From Isoetes taiwanensis (lineage: Eukaryota; Streptophyta; Lycopodiopsida; Isoetales; Isoetaceae): a stretch of DNA of 64,000 nucleotides. Where the stretch lies: the NCBI GenBank assembly GCA_021234155.1, contig JAJEKV010000010.1, positions 21,974,833 to 22,038,832 on the forward strand, in the 5' to 3' direction. Position 1 is the first letter of the stretch. Every line of letters starts with the position of its first letter. Positions 45,525 through 57,037 of the stretch are shown here, piece after piece. The position numbers were made by a program, and so were the translations under genes. Below the pieces are notes generated by a model. That model was not told where the DNA came from and ran no database searches. It worked only from the letters and a program-made list of their open reading frames with translations.

Positions 45525-46873
45525 ATAGAAACCCTAGGCGGCGATTAGGGCGGCGGCGGCCGCCGCCCGATCCTTGCAGACTCCGACACTACAGGGATAG
45601 CTGGATGAGCCGCATCAGCTGCTGCTGCATCTTCGAATCCAAAACATCAGCAAGGGACATGTCTCTCCTTTCTTGTTTTTTTCTCGAGCCTTTGCATCTG
45701 GGTCGGTAGTCTGAGGTATGGCTGATGCCTTGGTTTTTTTGCTTTGTTGTATGGCTTTGACAGGGTAAGGAGCCAGTTTATGCTCTTGTGAATGTGAGTT
45801 GGGTTTGAAGACAGTGCCGAATAGCAGATAGCGAGGCAGTTCATGGCTTCTGGGCAGCATAGATCTCTGCAACAGCGTGATCTTAGTGCTCTTGGTCCGT
45901 TCGTTTTCGCTAATGCTAGGGAGCTTAAACAGTTTTAAAGCACAATCTTTCAGCTCGAATGCTTAGTGTATAGCAGGGCTTCTGCGTTGTGTGCTTCTTT
46001 ATTGTTACAAACAGCTAGGGAACCACATGGATTCTTGTGTATTCCCGAGGGATGTGGCTATGCTAGCCTATTGCACTTGGAATGCATAAGAACTTGGAAT
46101 TCTTTTGCTGGTAACCATCCCCTGTCCCAGTGGGGGGAAGATCAGATGCTACAGGCTGGTGAGAATGGGCAGATTGGATATTAGGATCCAGGTGAACCTG
46201 GGCGGGAGACTGGGTTACAACTGGAACACTAGGGAGTCTTACTGCCTAGGCTGGCAAGTGAGGATGCTTACAGGGAGTGAGCAGACCACCCTATTTGGGT
46301 ATGTTTGGATGTTCGACATAGTGGGAAGATAGTGCAGCGGCTCTTATAGTACCACCATGAAGGATGATAGTGCAAGTCAAGTTAACGCATGGGATGAAGT
46401 TTGCTCAGTTGAGCCCCTCATGTGCGTAGCAAGGGCTTAGGCTCCGGATAGTGATTCCTTGATTCGATCTGGTTATGACTGCATCAGCTCTAGACTCTTA
46501 TCTCTGGTTATTTGTTTGGACACCCAAGTGGTAGGGTGGATTGAAGTTCTACTAATGGGCGGAAAAGATAAAGGATGCTCCTTTAGTATGAGCTGTTGGT
46601 AGGAAGAAGCAGGAGCTTGTAGAGGCAGGTCCGCCATAGTACTAGCATCAGCACAGAAGAGGTAGAGCTTTCGATACTCAAGTACATAGTTAGCTAGTTC
46701 TTCACCACCCTCCCCCTTTGGGTGTGGTGTGAATACTTCCTATATAGCCTATTTAAGAGGCTTAAATGTTTCTGTTATAATTCTTCCTATTTGGCCCTTA
46801 TGGGGTCTAAATAAGGTCTTGTACCATTACTTATATTATTAATAAAAATCTTGCATTCAATAAAAAAAAAAAA
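45525..46873 (+). mobile_element. Internally deleted L1-like element with GC-rich 5' end and poly(A)
   Basis: It starts with CCCTAGGCGGCG and a CGG/CCG-rich block (45545-45570), as many plant L1 5' ends do. A short frame follows (MASGQHRSLQQRDLSALGPF, from 45843) that resembles an ORF1 start but stops after about 31 codons. The 3' end has AATAAAAATC and a poly(A) run at 46861-46872. ACAAGACACATTTGACTC before and ACAAGACATATTTTACTC after are probably a diverged target-site duplication. No reverse transcriptase remains, so it would need help from another L1. Confidence 0.65.
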
Positions 46874-47639
46874 CAAGACATATTTTACTCAAACCGAAAG
46901 ACAAGTTTATTCTCCATTCTTATTATCATTCTTATCTTTATTGCAACTAGGTCTCTTAACTGAGAACCACGTCGCTTGGGATCAACACAGTTGAATGCAT
47001 CCCTTCAACCGTCCATGCATAGTCAATATGTTAGTATGGAGGGCATCATTAGGGTTAGACTTCCACCTCTTCTGCCAACAATCAACATGATTATTAGGAT
47101 AAGGTATAACCTTCCTATTGACAGTCTCCCATCAAAAGACATATATCTCTTAGTAGTGAGCTCGTTTGGTTTTTCTATAGGGTTTTCTTCTGTATAAGCT
47201 AACCATGTAGGGCAGTTATCACCTGGCCTCACAAGCAAGAACGTACCCTTCCTAAAATTTTGATATGGATTAAAGATTTGAAGTGGATACTTGGGCCTCT
47301 AATTACTAGGGCCTACATATGATGGTGGAAGGAGTTTCTTGCTGGATGACCATTTTAGGTTCAACTGAAGCATCCTGCCACATGTAAGGGAATTCATGCA
47401 TGTCAGATGGACCAACATCCACCTCTCCAAGCACACATAGTAGACCCAATTAGTAGTTGGTAACCTCATTCATGTGTGCATTAGACCATGAGTGCTCCTC
47501 CTCCTTTTGAGATGGCTATCCAATGCATGATGTATTTTGTTATGGAGCTTCTTAAAGCACCAATATCCTTAGAGCTTTGACTGGGAGTACCGTCTTTGGT
47601 TCTCCTTGAGGAAGCATAGGTGCACCATCTGCATCTGCC
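46874..47639. other. No gene assigned; likely 3' part of the transposase relic
   Basis: No conserved domain is visible. Frames on both strands are short. Confidence 0.4.
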
Positions 47640-48490
47640 TTTCACATTTTGATCCCCTTCTCCAACGACCACTCACTTGGTCCAGATTTCATCTTATAAA
47701 CGTTAGAGGCCAACCGTCTCTTTGGCAGAACTTGAAAAGGAGCAGTTTTAGATGGCCAATCAAATGTTACTTCTTATCAAGAATGTAGACTTTCACAAAG
47801 CCCTTCCAATCAAGGACCTCGTGCACAAGATAAGGCGTTGGAACCTTCGAGCTACATTCCCAAAACAACTGCATTAACTCTGGAATGGTGAGTGCATCCG
47901 ACCTTCTCAAAAGAGTTGAGTAATTGCCGAATAGTGCATCTATATCATCATGTGTATGGCAAACCATCATGAACCCCAATTGCACCTCATCAAACACGCC
48001 CTGCCATACAAGTTAAGAAAAGTACGAGTCGAGAACACATATCTGTTCTTGTTTTGGCCAGAGCAATTATCAAGATGAAGGTAAAGTCTCCTCGGTAGCT
48101 TTTTCGGTCGTGAGATCTCCTTAAAGGCACATCATATAGTTTATCTGACTTATTGGTTACCTTGGTCTTCAAAGCCTTAGATTTAAGAATTGTAGAATCT
48201 CATGGGTTTAGCTATGTCATGTAGATGGTTCCACTTATCTTTGATTGAATCTTCTAATGTCTTCAACACATGATTTAGAGACCCAACGTGAATAAGAGTC
48301 ATCTTGCCAAAGCTCAACAGAGAAATGGCCTGGTGGTCCTGTACCATGAACATGCATTAGAGCTCCAGTGACATCAGCCTTCACGCTCCCCTCTCTATAG
48401 CGACTTGACTAACTTTTCAAGCCTAGGCTATAGTCTTATTTTGGTCCATTTTATCATGAATGATTGTAAGTGCGACGCTTGGTGCTCGAT
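47640..48490 (-). pseudogene. RNase-H-fold transposase-like relic (LDNC..NKNR / HTHDDID family)
   Basis: Read on the reverse strand from 48490: IIHDKMDQNKT, VTGALMHVHGTGPPGHFSVE, LYLHLDNCSGQNKNRYVF, FDEVQLGFMMVCHTHDDIDA and PYLVHEVLDWKGFVK. These blocks occur in this order in a widespread family of large uncharacterised proteins of mosses, ferns, algae and invertebrates, regarded as transposase-like (DUF7869-type). The conserved aspartates in DKMD, LDN and HDDID would be the catalytic triad (inference). Blocks lie in different frames with stops between, so the gene is dead. Its ends were not found. Confidence 0.7.
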
Positions 48491-49911
48491 GAGACAGTGT
48501 GCACCATGACCAATAAAGGCTTCTGCGACATAGTTGTGCAAACATATGAGCCTTCCTTTCTCATGCTAATTATTTTCTCTCCAATGGATCCCGTGTTTAG
48601 CCAGCTTCTCTTTGATAACTATATATGTATTGGAAAAAGCTGTGCGCTTGGCTATGGCAATTTCCGAATGATTATCCCTCCAAATATGCAAGAAAGACTT
48701 GTGACACATGCTTACCAGTCAGCTCTTTTACAGCAATATCAACTTTTTGATGTACATCCTTCTTGGTCAGAATGGAGGGCAACTTTAATATATTCTCTCT
48801 TGTCCCTTAAGTGGTCTTGTTCGATCTATATGGCAAAGTCTCAGCATTCTCATTCACATAGAATGTGAATATGCTATCTGCTGGCCAAAGTATGAGACTT
48901 CGATTTCATTGACCTGAATTTCCATGCTCAGCTACCTTGTGTTCGACCACAACATTCTTCTTCCATTTGAAGAAAGTCGACAAAGTTATGTCATAAGCCA
49001 TCTGCTATTGACAAACCTTCTTATTATTGAGCACCAATGTACCAACATGACCATCAAGTCAAACATGTTATAGATAAAGTTCGATCTGATGATTTCATAT
49101 TTCGGTAAAAGGTCCTAAGGCTAGTAATCTCCTTAACCGAAACATAGAACAACAATGCTTCTCACAACATGAAGATGTTATGAATTCCTTCACTGCTTGG
49201 TCGGTTGTCTTTTTAGCACATTTAGAAGTTTTTTTGCTTGCTTTCCTCTTCTTTTACTGCTATTATAAAGTCTCTTCAAACTAGTAGAATCTAGTTCTAG
49301 CTTGGGCTTCATCTAAAGCATCTCGATACAAGCTGTACACCTCATTGAAGGATTTGTAGGCATATGAAACACCTCCACTACTGTAGCAGCAATGAACTCA
49401 TCCCCTCAAGGCAAACCAGATACAGAATGATTTGGATCCGTGAATATTATTCTATCCATGCCATAAGGTCTGTCACAACACATGCATTAGCTTGTAGGTG
49501 CATTCGATGAGGTCACCCTTAGTCACAACCTTAGTTGGAGGACTTCCTTCCTTATCTGAGACTTGCCAATTTATTTTCTTGATTTGCATTTTGCATTGGC
49601 TTCCGCAGAATCTTTTGAAAATAGCTACGAATGCACACGGAGCAAATCTCCATGTAGAGGTGAGTTGCATAGGCACTGGAACTATTCCATTTTGCAAATC
49701 TGAAGTAGGAGGTCCAAGAGGTCCTTATGAAGTAAGTTTGTGAAAATAACGTTTTACATTTTACCAAAACCAAAAATAGCAAAACTTGCATGCATACCTA
49801 TTATGAAGACATTGAAATAAGAAGCCAGACAATTTGCTACTATATCTCCTTGATCAAATCTCTTAATCGTATTACAGGTTTTTGTTAGAAGCCTTTTTCT
49901 ATGCAGGAATG
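48491..49911. other. No gene assigned; probable N-terminal part of the same relic
   Basis: Short frames on both strands without recognised motifs. Confidence 0.4.
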
Positions 49912-50080
49912 CCTACGTGGACATTAAAATATTAAAGTGCCATTGTCGTGGAATGATACCCATAGAAAACCCATTTACTTTATGTGATTTTTAGTGCCAC
50001 GTAAATAATAAAAATTCACATTTAATTATCATAGTGGAATCTCACCCTTACATTTATGTTATGTGGAATGCAAAAAATCG

Positions 50081-50290
50081 AATAGAATAGAATAGAGTTT
50101 TTAACGTCCACGGAGACCAATAGACCATGGACCTGTACAAGCTAGAATAACGCAAAACATCACCAAACGTAATGAAAACATTATAAAGCTTGGGCAACAG
50201 CCCAGAAGAAACTTTGACTCGGCCCTTGGGTCAGACAATCAAATCAGACTTTTAGATTCTATGTAATATCAAGATATCTAAACATAGCCA
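50081..50290 (-). mobile_element. LINE 3' end, copy D, with (CTATT)n tail
   Basis: Reverse strand: hairpin GTCTCCGTGGAC (50117-50106), then GTTAAAAA and a CTATT tail (50096-50081). The preceding GGGCTGTTGCCCAAGCTTTA resembles a LINE 3' UTR. The tail abuts the inner edge of the left inverted repeat of the enclosing element. Confidence 0.6.
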
Positions 50291-50395
50291 AACCAATGGG
50301 TGGATAGCCAATGGTCTAGAATAATTATTGTACCTCAATGATAAACTGCCCACTTCCTTTGGATCTGCTCTTCTCTCATTTTGCATAACTCCTCC

Positions 50396-50819
50396 CTATG
50401 CTTGCAAAGCTGAAGAGGAGAGAGGTCTTCTCGTACTGAGAACTTGAATTTTTGAGATGATTGTCATGCTGAAGAATATAGAGTCGGCTGCTCCTACCCG
50501 ACAAACAGAGACTACTCCATCAACATGTACATGCATGCCATTATTCAAGAAATGCAAAGCCTCATCCAAATCGGGAAATGCTTGCAAGCCCTATGATATG
50601 GATATTTAAAGATCTAGTATCCAAGCCACGATTTTGCTCACCTCTCAGATATGCATGGTCTTGTTCCATTGTACCTTTTGGTGAAGAAGATTTCACTTCC
50701 ATCTCAATTTCCACCGTCCGTGTAGAGTTCTGACCATCATAGTCAATTACTGAGGTAATAACTAACTGTAAAAGTTGTTCCCAAGTTGAAATAGACATTA
50801 TCAGAGATGTGGTTATCAA
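50396..50819 (-). pseudogene. Two exon-like blocks of an unidentified gene inside the inverted-repeat element
   Basis: Reverse strand 50819-50642 (LQLVITSVIDYDGQNSTRTV, KGTMEQDHAYLR) ends at a good donor (GAGAG|GTGAGC). Block 50580-50396 starts after CTTGCAAG. The phases join to give AYLRAFPDLDEALHFLNNG, followed by HVHVDGVVSVCRVGAADS. The intron would be only 61 bp. I recognise no family. The coding-like quality and splice signals suggest a captured host gene fragment. Confidence 0.45.
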
Positions 50820-51239
50820 GCGTCCCTCAAAATGAATAATTTGAATATGATCTTATAATGCAGAAGGCTAATATTGAACTTTGAGCATCCAAAACATGAA
50901 TGAGGCCATTATGCTGCTTCGTATATCCTTGGGAACGTATCTCTAACAATGGCTATTGAGAACTAAATATTCCCGCAATACTAGATCTATTATCCTTGTC
51001 CAATAATGTCCTCTGAAGACCAAATAGTTTAGAAGGCGGAACACCCATCACTGACTGAGTGCCAATCTGAGACCGGGTTCTGAAAAAATTTTATGAGGTG
51101 AGAATTTTCTCTCGTATAAAAACCATTAGAATGCATAAGACTGTTTTATGACTATTTTAAAGATTGTGGTGGTCGATGGAACTTATTGCTGCTTCTTATT
51201 GTGTTGGAGGTTTGGCTTGCTGATAATGGGGGCGACGGA

Positions 51240-52157
51240 GCTCACCTTCTGTACCGGATCATCAGGCAGTTAATATATGCTGATGATGTGGACCTCCTAG
51301 CCATCTCGATGCCCTAGACACATTCTGCCAAGCGACACATTCTCGATGCCCTAGACACATTCTGCCAAGCGACTGATATGCGGGTCAACCTGGCCAAGAC
51401 TAAGGTGGTCCTCATATCATCCTCGCGTCAGCCGAGGATCCCCTCCTTCAGTTACCTAGGACAAAATATGGAAGTGGCACCCACATACAAATATTTGGGA
51501 GTGGAGTTTCCTTCTACTATGCACTGGGGCACATCCACATAGCTACGAGTGACGACAGGTTGGAAGACACTATATGCAATGCAGAATAATAGTCGCATAG
51601 TGGAGCTATATGATTAAGCCCATCAGTCGCACCTGTTCAAGGTCTTAGTGGAGCCTGTCCTTTTATACGGGGTCAAAGTATGGGACTCAGTAGTGTCCCT
51701 CGCTACCTGGAATGACTTGAAGCAGGTGCAGAAAGCCTTCTTGGTACGAGCACTGGGGGTGAAGTCCACAGTCCCATATCAAAGTTCGTTGCAGGAGACG
51801 GGTTTCTTGCCTCTTTAGAGGGCGGCCCTTGATCGCCACATTGTTTATTTTCAGAAGATGATCAATATGGAAGATGTTCGTCTCTCTAATTTAGCTTATA
51901 TCATGGCAATGGGGCCGCAGCCTGCTGGGTGAAAAAGAGAGCTCAATGGCTGGCTAGATGGAATGTGCAGAAGCACAGGTGCATACATGTGGAAACAGAG
52001 GCAGATCGCCATAGCGATTGTCATGATTTTTCCTTTAAAAATTGGGGCGTGAGTTTCTTTTAACCCAGATAGTAATAAGCTTAATGCGTTCCTTCATTGG
52101 GTTCCATAAACTGATTGGTCTTCGTGGACGATAAAAATCATTCTTTCTTTCTTTCTT
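51240..52157 (+). mobile_element. LINE reverse transcriptase remnant with 3' end copy E and (TTTC)n tail
   Basis: RT core: QLIYADDVDLLA (catalytic YADD), then TDMRVNLAKTKVVLISSS, PTYKYLGVEFPSTMHWG, LFKVLVEPVLLYGVKVWD and VQKAFLVRALG. A 37-bp tandem duplication (units at 51304 and 51341) and several stops break it. The element ends with TTGGTCTTCGTGGACGATAA (hairpin 52118-52129) and a TTTC tail (52141-52157). This is the copy that links the small hairpin tails elsewhere in the window to a LINE. Confidence 0.88.
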
Positions 52158-52590
52158 GTAATTGTCAGGGATAAAACACAAGTTATGTGAACTCACTAGT
52201 AGAGTCAAAAAAATAAAGCAATCTAAACTAGGACCGGATCTGATTCAAATCAGTCTGGAGAGATACAATAAATTCAAGAAATCAATAGTGCAGATCCCAT
52301 AAGAATTCTTCAACACATTATTAATGCCAGCTGAAAAATTGTTGGACTGCATTTTGGCCTTAGCAGGGCCTAAGGGTGAGATTCCACTATGTTACTAACG
52401 TCCTTGCCAAGGTTGGAATGCATTTCCTCTTTGCATTCCATAAAACGTAAATGTAAGGGTGAGATTTCACTATGACAATTAAATGTGAATTTTCATTATT
52501 TACGTGGCACTAAAAGTCACATAAATAAATGGGTTTTTTATGGGTATCATTCAACGGCAATGGCACTTTAAGATTTTAATGCCACCTAGG

Positions 52591-53746
52591 TCAGTTGGCG
52601 ATAGCCAGCTGCCCCTGCCAAGTTCAAAATGCACTCCCTCTTCGCAGTCCACAACATCAAGGAAGCATAGAGATGATGGAACAAGGAAAGCACAGGTATA
52701 GCTCCAAGAACATAGAGTTTTATTTTTTATTTTTTGGCCAAGAATGGAGATTTTTTGGGTATGGAAGAGATTATTTGGCCAAGAACAAGGCAATGGCTTA
52801 ATTGTGACCTTGCGTCTTAATCCGACAATAGATATAACTACAATGAGTGCAGAGATGAATACGGCGACAGTGACGAAACTGTGTTGGATATAGAGCAACA
52901 TGCTGCAATAGGGCATGCCAGAATGGAGATGAGTTTATAATTATACTCCGAACTAATGGATTCCAGAGCAAAAAAAAAAAAAAAAGGCTTTCGGAATCCC
53001 ACCTAATCTTCATGGAATCCGTTCATCCCACTCCATTGGGACAAGCTTGATGGATGTCAGGTTGATCCAGTAAATTCTAATTATCGTTTGCGACAACAAA
53101 TCTGACCCATTACTTAGGTCCCACGCGCAAAATCCCTCCGGCATATTCCAAGTTGTGGGAGCACATCCTGCAGAACCCTCACGGCAGGATACCAATGCGC
53201 GGGATTCCAGTGCAAGGTGGTTGCTTCTGACCCGAAGCTGTCCGCCCTGGCGCTGATGTCAGACTGTACTAGACGTCAATCAGGCCTGTCTGATCAAATT
53301 CCGCCGTCAATGCTCTCCATGCATCTTTGTCGTCCGTCATAACTCCATAATCCAGAATCACAGAAATCTACCTCAGAGCATGGTATTCAATCTCCACGAT
53401 ACCGATGCAAGGAATCCCACCGTGACGGATCCCGACATAGAGCAGTCGCATTCAATCTCAATCGATGGATAGCCATGGCGCATCTTGTGCGTCTGCTCAT
53501 GGTCTGGAACGTGATCTCAGTTGCGGTTTGTCGATGAGGGTATCTCTGAACCTGGGATCCTTGCCTGAAAACCCCGACGTCGCAATCCTTCACTCCAAGG
53601 GTCCCCATGCGGAGGATTCAAGGCTAATCCATGCCGCCAAATAGATGATTGTGCATCCTGTTCGTCCGTCCGAGCATCTGGAATCCCGTCCAGTTCAACT
53701 GAATGCTGGAATCCCCATCTCTAACTCCAAGTGAAGCTGAGCTTCC
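52591..53746. other. No gene recognised; GC-rich GGAATCC-containing flank of the large transposon
   Basis: An A-tract lies at 52971-52984. From 53000 on, GGAATCCC-type words recur irregularly (about 52984, 53190, 53411, 53690, 53718). Frames here have no domain. Confidence 0.45.
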
Positions 53747-53750
53747 ATAG

Positions 53751-53779
53751 GGGTCTAAGTTAGATATTGGGGTACAAAA
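53751..53779 (+). repeat. Left terminal inverted repeat (29 bp)
   Basis: Begins GGGTCTAAGTTAGATATTGG and ends GGTACAAAA. Identical to the reverse complement of 61282-61310. Preceded by ATAG. Confidence 0.95.
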
Positions 53780-54033
53780 AAGCGCGACAAGCGGAAGCAG
53801 ATTAAGCACGCGAAGCAGCTATTTTTCGCACCTTCTCGTTTCCCGCGCGTCTTTTCGCAAACAATGATCTGGGATGTCAGACCCGTAATCATTCGCGCCG
53901 AAATCGATAATTGATCTGCTGTACGCAGATTATACCCTATTTTACAGTTCGAATTGTACCCTCTGCCTTCCGAGATTTTTTCCTTCCGGCGCTTGCTTCA
54001 TACCTTGCTCTTTGGTTAATTCACTGCTTTTGC

Positions 54034-55813
54034 GATGGCCGGAGAAGGGATTATTCCTCAGCCAGAAACCGAAGTGGCTGCGGATACCGTGGATGAAGAA
54101 GATTGGAACAAATGTATGGACCGAAACCATTCAATCCTTTAAAGAAAAAGGCAAAATAAAAATTTATTTTGCCCGCACTCATCTGAAGCAACAATTGGAG
54201 GACTTGGTCGAGTTCCTGTATCCTGAAGCAGGATTACCAAACAACGAATTGAGGAAACTCGTTGCTTTGGCATTTGCTTGGGAGCATTGTGGTCGTCGCG
54301 AGCAAGATCATGAGGGTCATAAGATAAATTGGGATGCATACAAGTCACGCGAGTTCTTGTTTGGTCGAGAAAAAACAAGGGATGATATGGATGTAAAGAA
54401 AGAAGATGTTAAAAAAATGAAAACCGTACATCCTTCGGGCCAAAGCACACCTCGGCCTTGAGCGTAAGAACACCTCGATGGAATTAAAAGCGAAATCAGG
54501 TCAGCCAAATGAATTTTCTGTTTGCAATTGTAGTTTCAATATTTCTTTGATTGATGAGGAAGTAAAGAAGTTGGAAACGAGAGTTAGATAACCACAAAGC
54601 AGATTTGGCTAAGATTATTAGTAAGATTGAGGTTGATAACAACTCCCTAGCACGGGAGCAAGTAATGATTGATATAGCAAAGAAGGAGGTGAGTAGACTA
54701 CAGAATGAGTTATCTGCTTTGAATGACAAAGCAGATAAAACAGATGAAGATTTGACCCAGATTGCAGATTTGAAGCATAAAATAAGTGGAGAGCTTTACT
54801 TCTGCTCCAAACTGGAAGCTTGCCTTCCAAAGGTAAGTGTTGAAGCAGTGAGACGAAAAGGAGAAGAAGCAAAGGCTAAAAAGCCTCTTTAGAATTCAGA
54901 CTTCAAGAAAGCGGGGGTCTCTTTAGAAGTCGCTAGGCGCTTGATGCACCAGATACTTCAGGAATCTCTATCATGACTATGAAGAGCGGTTGCCGGTTTT
55001 ATGGAGAACTCATGTCTTTGCATGTGGATTGGTATTCAATCCACAATATACTTTGAGTATGAAGTTGCCATGTGAACATGCCTATCACTTGGCATGTTGC
55101 ATGCTTCTGTATGAAAAGAAGGCATGCTTCAGGTGCTTAAAGGAAGTTCCCAGGGATTTGTTTGTGGAACTTGGTTTAGAAGTTGGAGCTGAAGATGGAG
55201 CTGAGATAGCCATCGTGATGGGTTTGGAGCAGGCACTAGTAGTGCTTTTGCTTCACCCTACAAACAAATCAACTTCTTCACCAATATTTGTTCTTTGAGT
55301 CTCCATTAGTTCTGATTATACTCTAGCAAAATTGGCATCACCAAAACACATTACAAAAGGCGTGGCATCACCAAGTCTGTTACAACAGCGGTTGAAGCAT
55401 TAAAAAAAGGTAACCATTTGGTGTTTTTATGTGTTTGTTTTGTAAACTTTATTTCATGTCTATTCTAACTAGTTTCCTTCTTGATTCAGTTGGTAAGGAA
55501 AAGCCCAAAAAGAGAGTAACACGTGCACTAGTGGTTGGCAAAGATGATGAAGAAGAAGAGAGCTGGAGCAATTTTCGGTTGCTTTGTGAGCACCATAAAG
55601 TCGAGGTTGAGGAGTAGAACTGCGGGAGAAAGCTCCAGGGTTGATGAAGTTGTAGATCCGGATAAAGAAGTCGGTGGTGCTGATCACATTGCAACAAAGG
55701 CTGCTGATAAAGGGAAGAATGTAGAAGAAGAAGAAGAAGAACAAGTACAAGCACCTGCGGTGGAAAGAAAGAAGAAGAAGGGTAGGCCCCTAAGAAGATG
55801 CCCCAAAAGGTGA
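54034..55813 (+). pseudogene. 5' part of the transposon's forward gene: acidic N-terminus, coiled coil, RING-like finger
   Basis: ATG 54034 opens MAGEGIIPQPETEVAADTV. After a shift near 54110 the sequence continues WTETIQSFKEKGKIKI and LKQQLEDLVEFLYPEAGLPN. A second shift near 54590 leads into a coiled coil (54599-54890; DLAKIISKIEVDNNSLAREQ, EVSRLQNELSALNDKADKTD). 54990-55298 holds LPCEHAYHLACC...KKACFRCLKEVP, a RING-H2-like CxHx2Hx2C...CxxC whose first cysteine pair is degenerate. A small intron near 55409-55488 (AAAG|GTAACC...GATTCAG) leads to a basic/acidic tail. I infer one multi-exon gene continuing at 56061; exact splicing is unknown. Confidence 0.55.
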
Positions 55814-55910
55814 TCCTCGAAATGTTATTTACAAAATGTTAAGCGGTCGGTGTCGTGTTCATGATCTCGAGTTCACGAAAACTTTGAAATAACACTTGAA
55901 AGTTCTTTGA

Positions 55911-55950
55911 AAACTTTGAAAACTTTGAAAACTTTGAAAACTTTGAAATG
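55911..55950. repeat. Tandem 9-bp repeat TTTGAAAAC
   Basis: Four to five copies in a row, between the two blocks of the forward gene. Confidence 0.85.
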
Positions 55951-56060
55951 ACACTTGTGTTAATTTGTTGAAAGACAGCAATTTGAAGTTGTGAACTAAT
56001 TTGTTTTGTTAAGACTGTTAAGTTGATGTCGAGAATTGTTGATGTTTGAGTTTTTGTTTT

Positions 56061-57037
56061 ATGAATGTTCCGACCCTTAGAAAAGAAAAACTTGTCATCC
56101 TAGACTTAAATGGAGTTCTGGTGAGCACATTTCAAAAAGAACCGAAATTAAAATTCAAACAGAAATTTGAAGAAGCATTATGCGGGGGGAAAGTGGTGTT
56201 GTGCGGACCCGTATCTGATAAAGTTTTTAGAAGGGTGCTTTGCCAGATTTGAGGTAGCCATATGGTCTTCTATGATGAAGCACAACATCATAGAAATCCT
56301 AAATGTTATAGTGCCACCTTCCTTTATAGGAAGGTTCAAGTTCATTTGGGGTTAGAAAGAGTGCGAGGTGATGCCTTTCAGTTTTTCAGGGAATCCGAAC
56401 AAGCCAGTGCTTATGAAGCCAATTGTAAAAGTGTATGAGGCTTTTGAGGATGTAGGGGAGTTAGTGCTAGTTGATGACTCATTGTACAAGACTTTCTTGT
56501 CCCCACAAGACACTTGCTTCATAATTGAAAAATTTGATAATGACATCAATGACAAAGGTTTCAATTTCTTAGCTGCATTTCTACAAACTTGGCTCAATGC
56601 CAAGAATCCTCAAAAGTGGTTGCACGAGCAGTATGTTGAAGATAAAGTTCAAGAAGAGGACATCGACATACTTAGGCTTCTGGCTGACCATCTAAGTGAA
56701 CTAGCGAGGTGGAAAGTGGCTATTCTCAAAAGCATTCAGTTAATGAAGGAAATTGTTAAGGTATGTTGTTTAATTTCATTTAGTTGTGTTGTTATGCTAT
56801 TGAAGTGATTGTAGTAATGTCATTGCTTTCAATTCATTTAGTTGCATTTTTTGTATGTTGTTTGATTTGAATTACTTGGTTTGACAGAACCTAGAAGTTG
56901 CTTGGCCTGAGGAAGCAATTGAGGTAACTACTGCTGCATCAGCTCATAATAAAAATGATAGCAACATAGAAACAGATAAGCAACAGGTTGACAAGGAGCA
57001 TGTTTTGGAGAAAATAGAAACAAGTACAAGTTGGTAG
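56061..57037 (+). pseudogene. FCP1/NIF-type (HAD superfamily) phosphatase domain, 3' part of the transposon's forward gene
   Basis: ATG 56061, then KLVILDLNGVLVSTF, the HAD catalytic motif in the DLNG form usual for plant NIF-domain proteins. Then GCFARFEVAIWSSMMKHNI, FKFIWG and VGELVLVDDSLYKTFLSP (the conserved DDS motif) follow in correct order. Damage: an extra A near 56218 shifts the frame, and TAG at 56353-56355 interrupts IWG. A clean intron (GT 56761, AG 56887) joins MKEIVK to NLEVAWPEEAIEV, and the frame ends at TAG 57035-57037. The normal job of this family is dephosphorylating Ser/Thr, as in the RNA polymerase II tail. Its role in a transposon is unknown; it may be captured host sequence. 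Confidence 0.8.

Larger units (their letters stand above)
49912..52590. mobile_element. DNA element with ~160-bp terminal inverted repeats, carrying foreign sequence (2,679 bp)
   Basis: Left repeat 49912-50074 and right repeat 52430-52590 are inverted copies, about 85-90% alike by eye. The outer ends are CCTACGTGG and CCTAGGTGG, and both continue through TTAAAGTGCCATTG, TGCCACGTAAATAAT and CTCACCCTTACATTTA. Inside are two reverse-strand exon-like blocks (50396-50819), a LINE 3' end at the left boundary and a LINE reverse transcriptase remnant (51240-52157). No transposase is seen. Long inverted repeats around gene fragments fit a Pack-MULE-like element. No target duplication is clear. Confidence 0.65.

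Noticed and set aside
45545-45570. CpG-island promoter of a host gene
   Set aside because: The GC block is the 5' end of an L1-like insertion with its own poly(A) tail.
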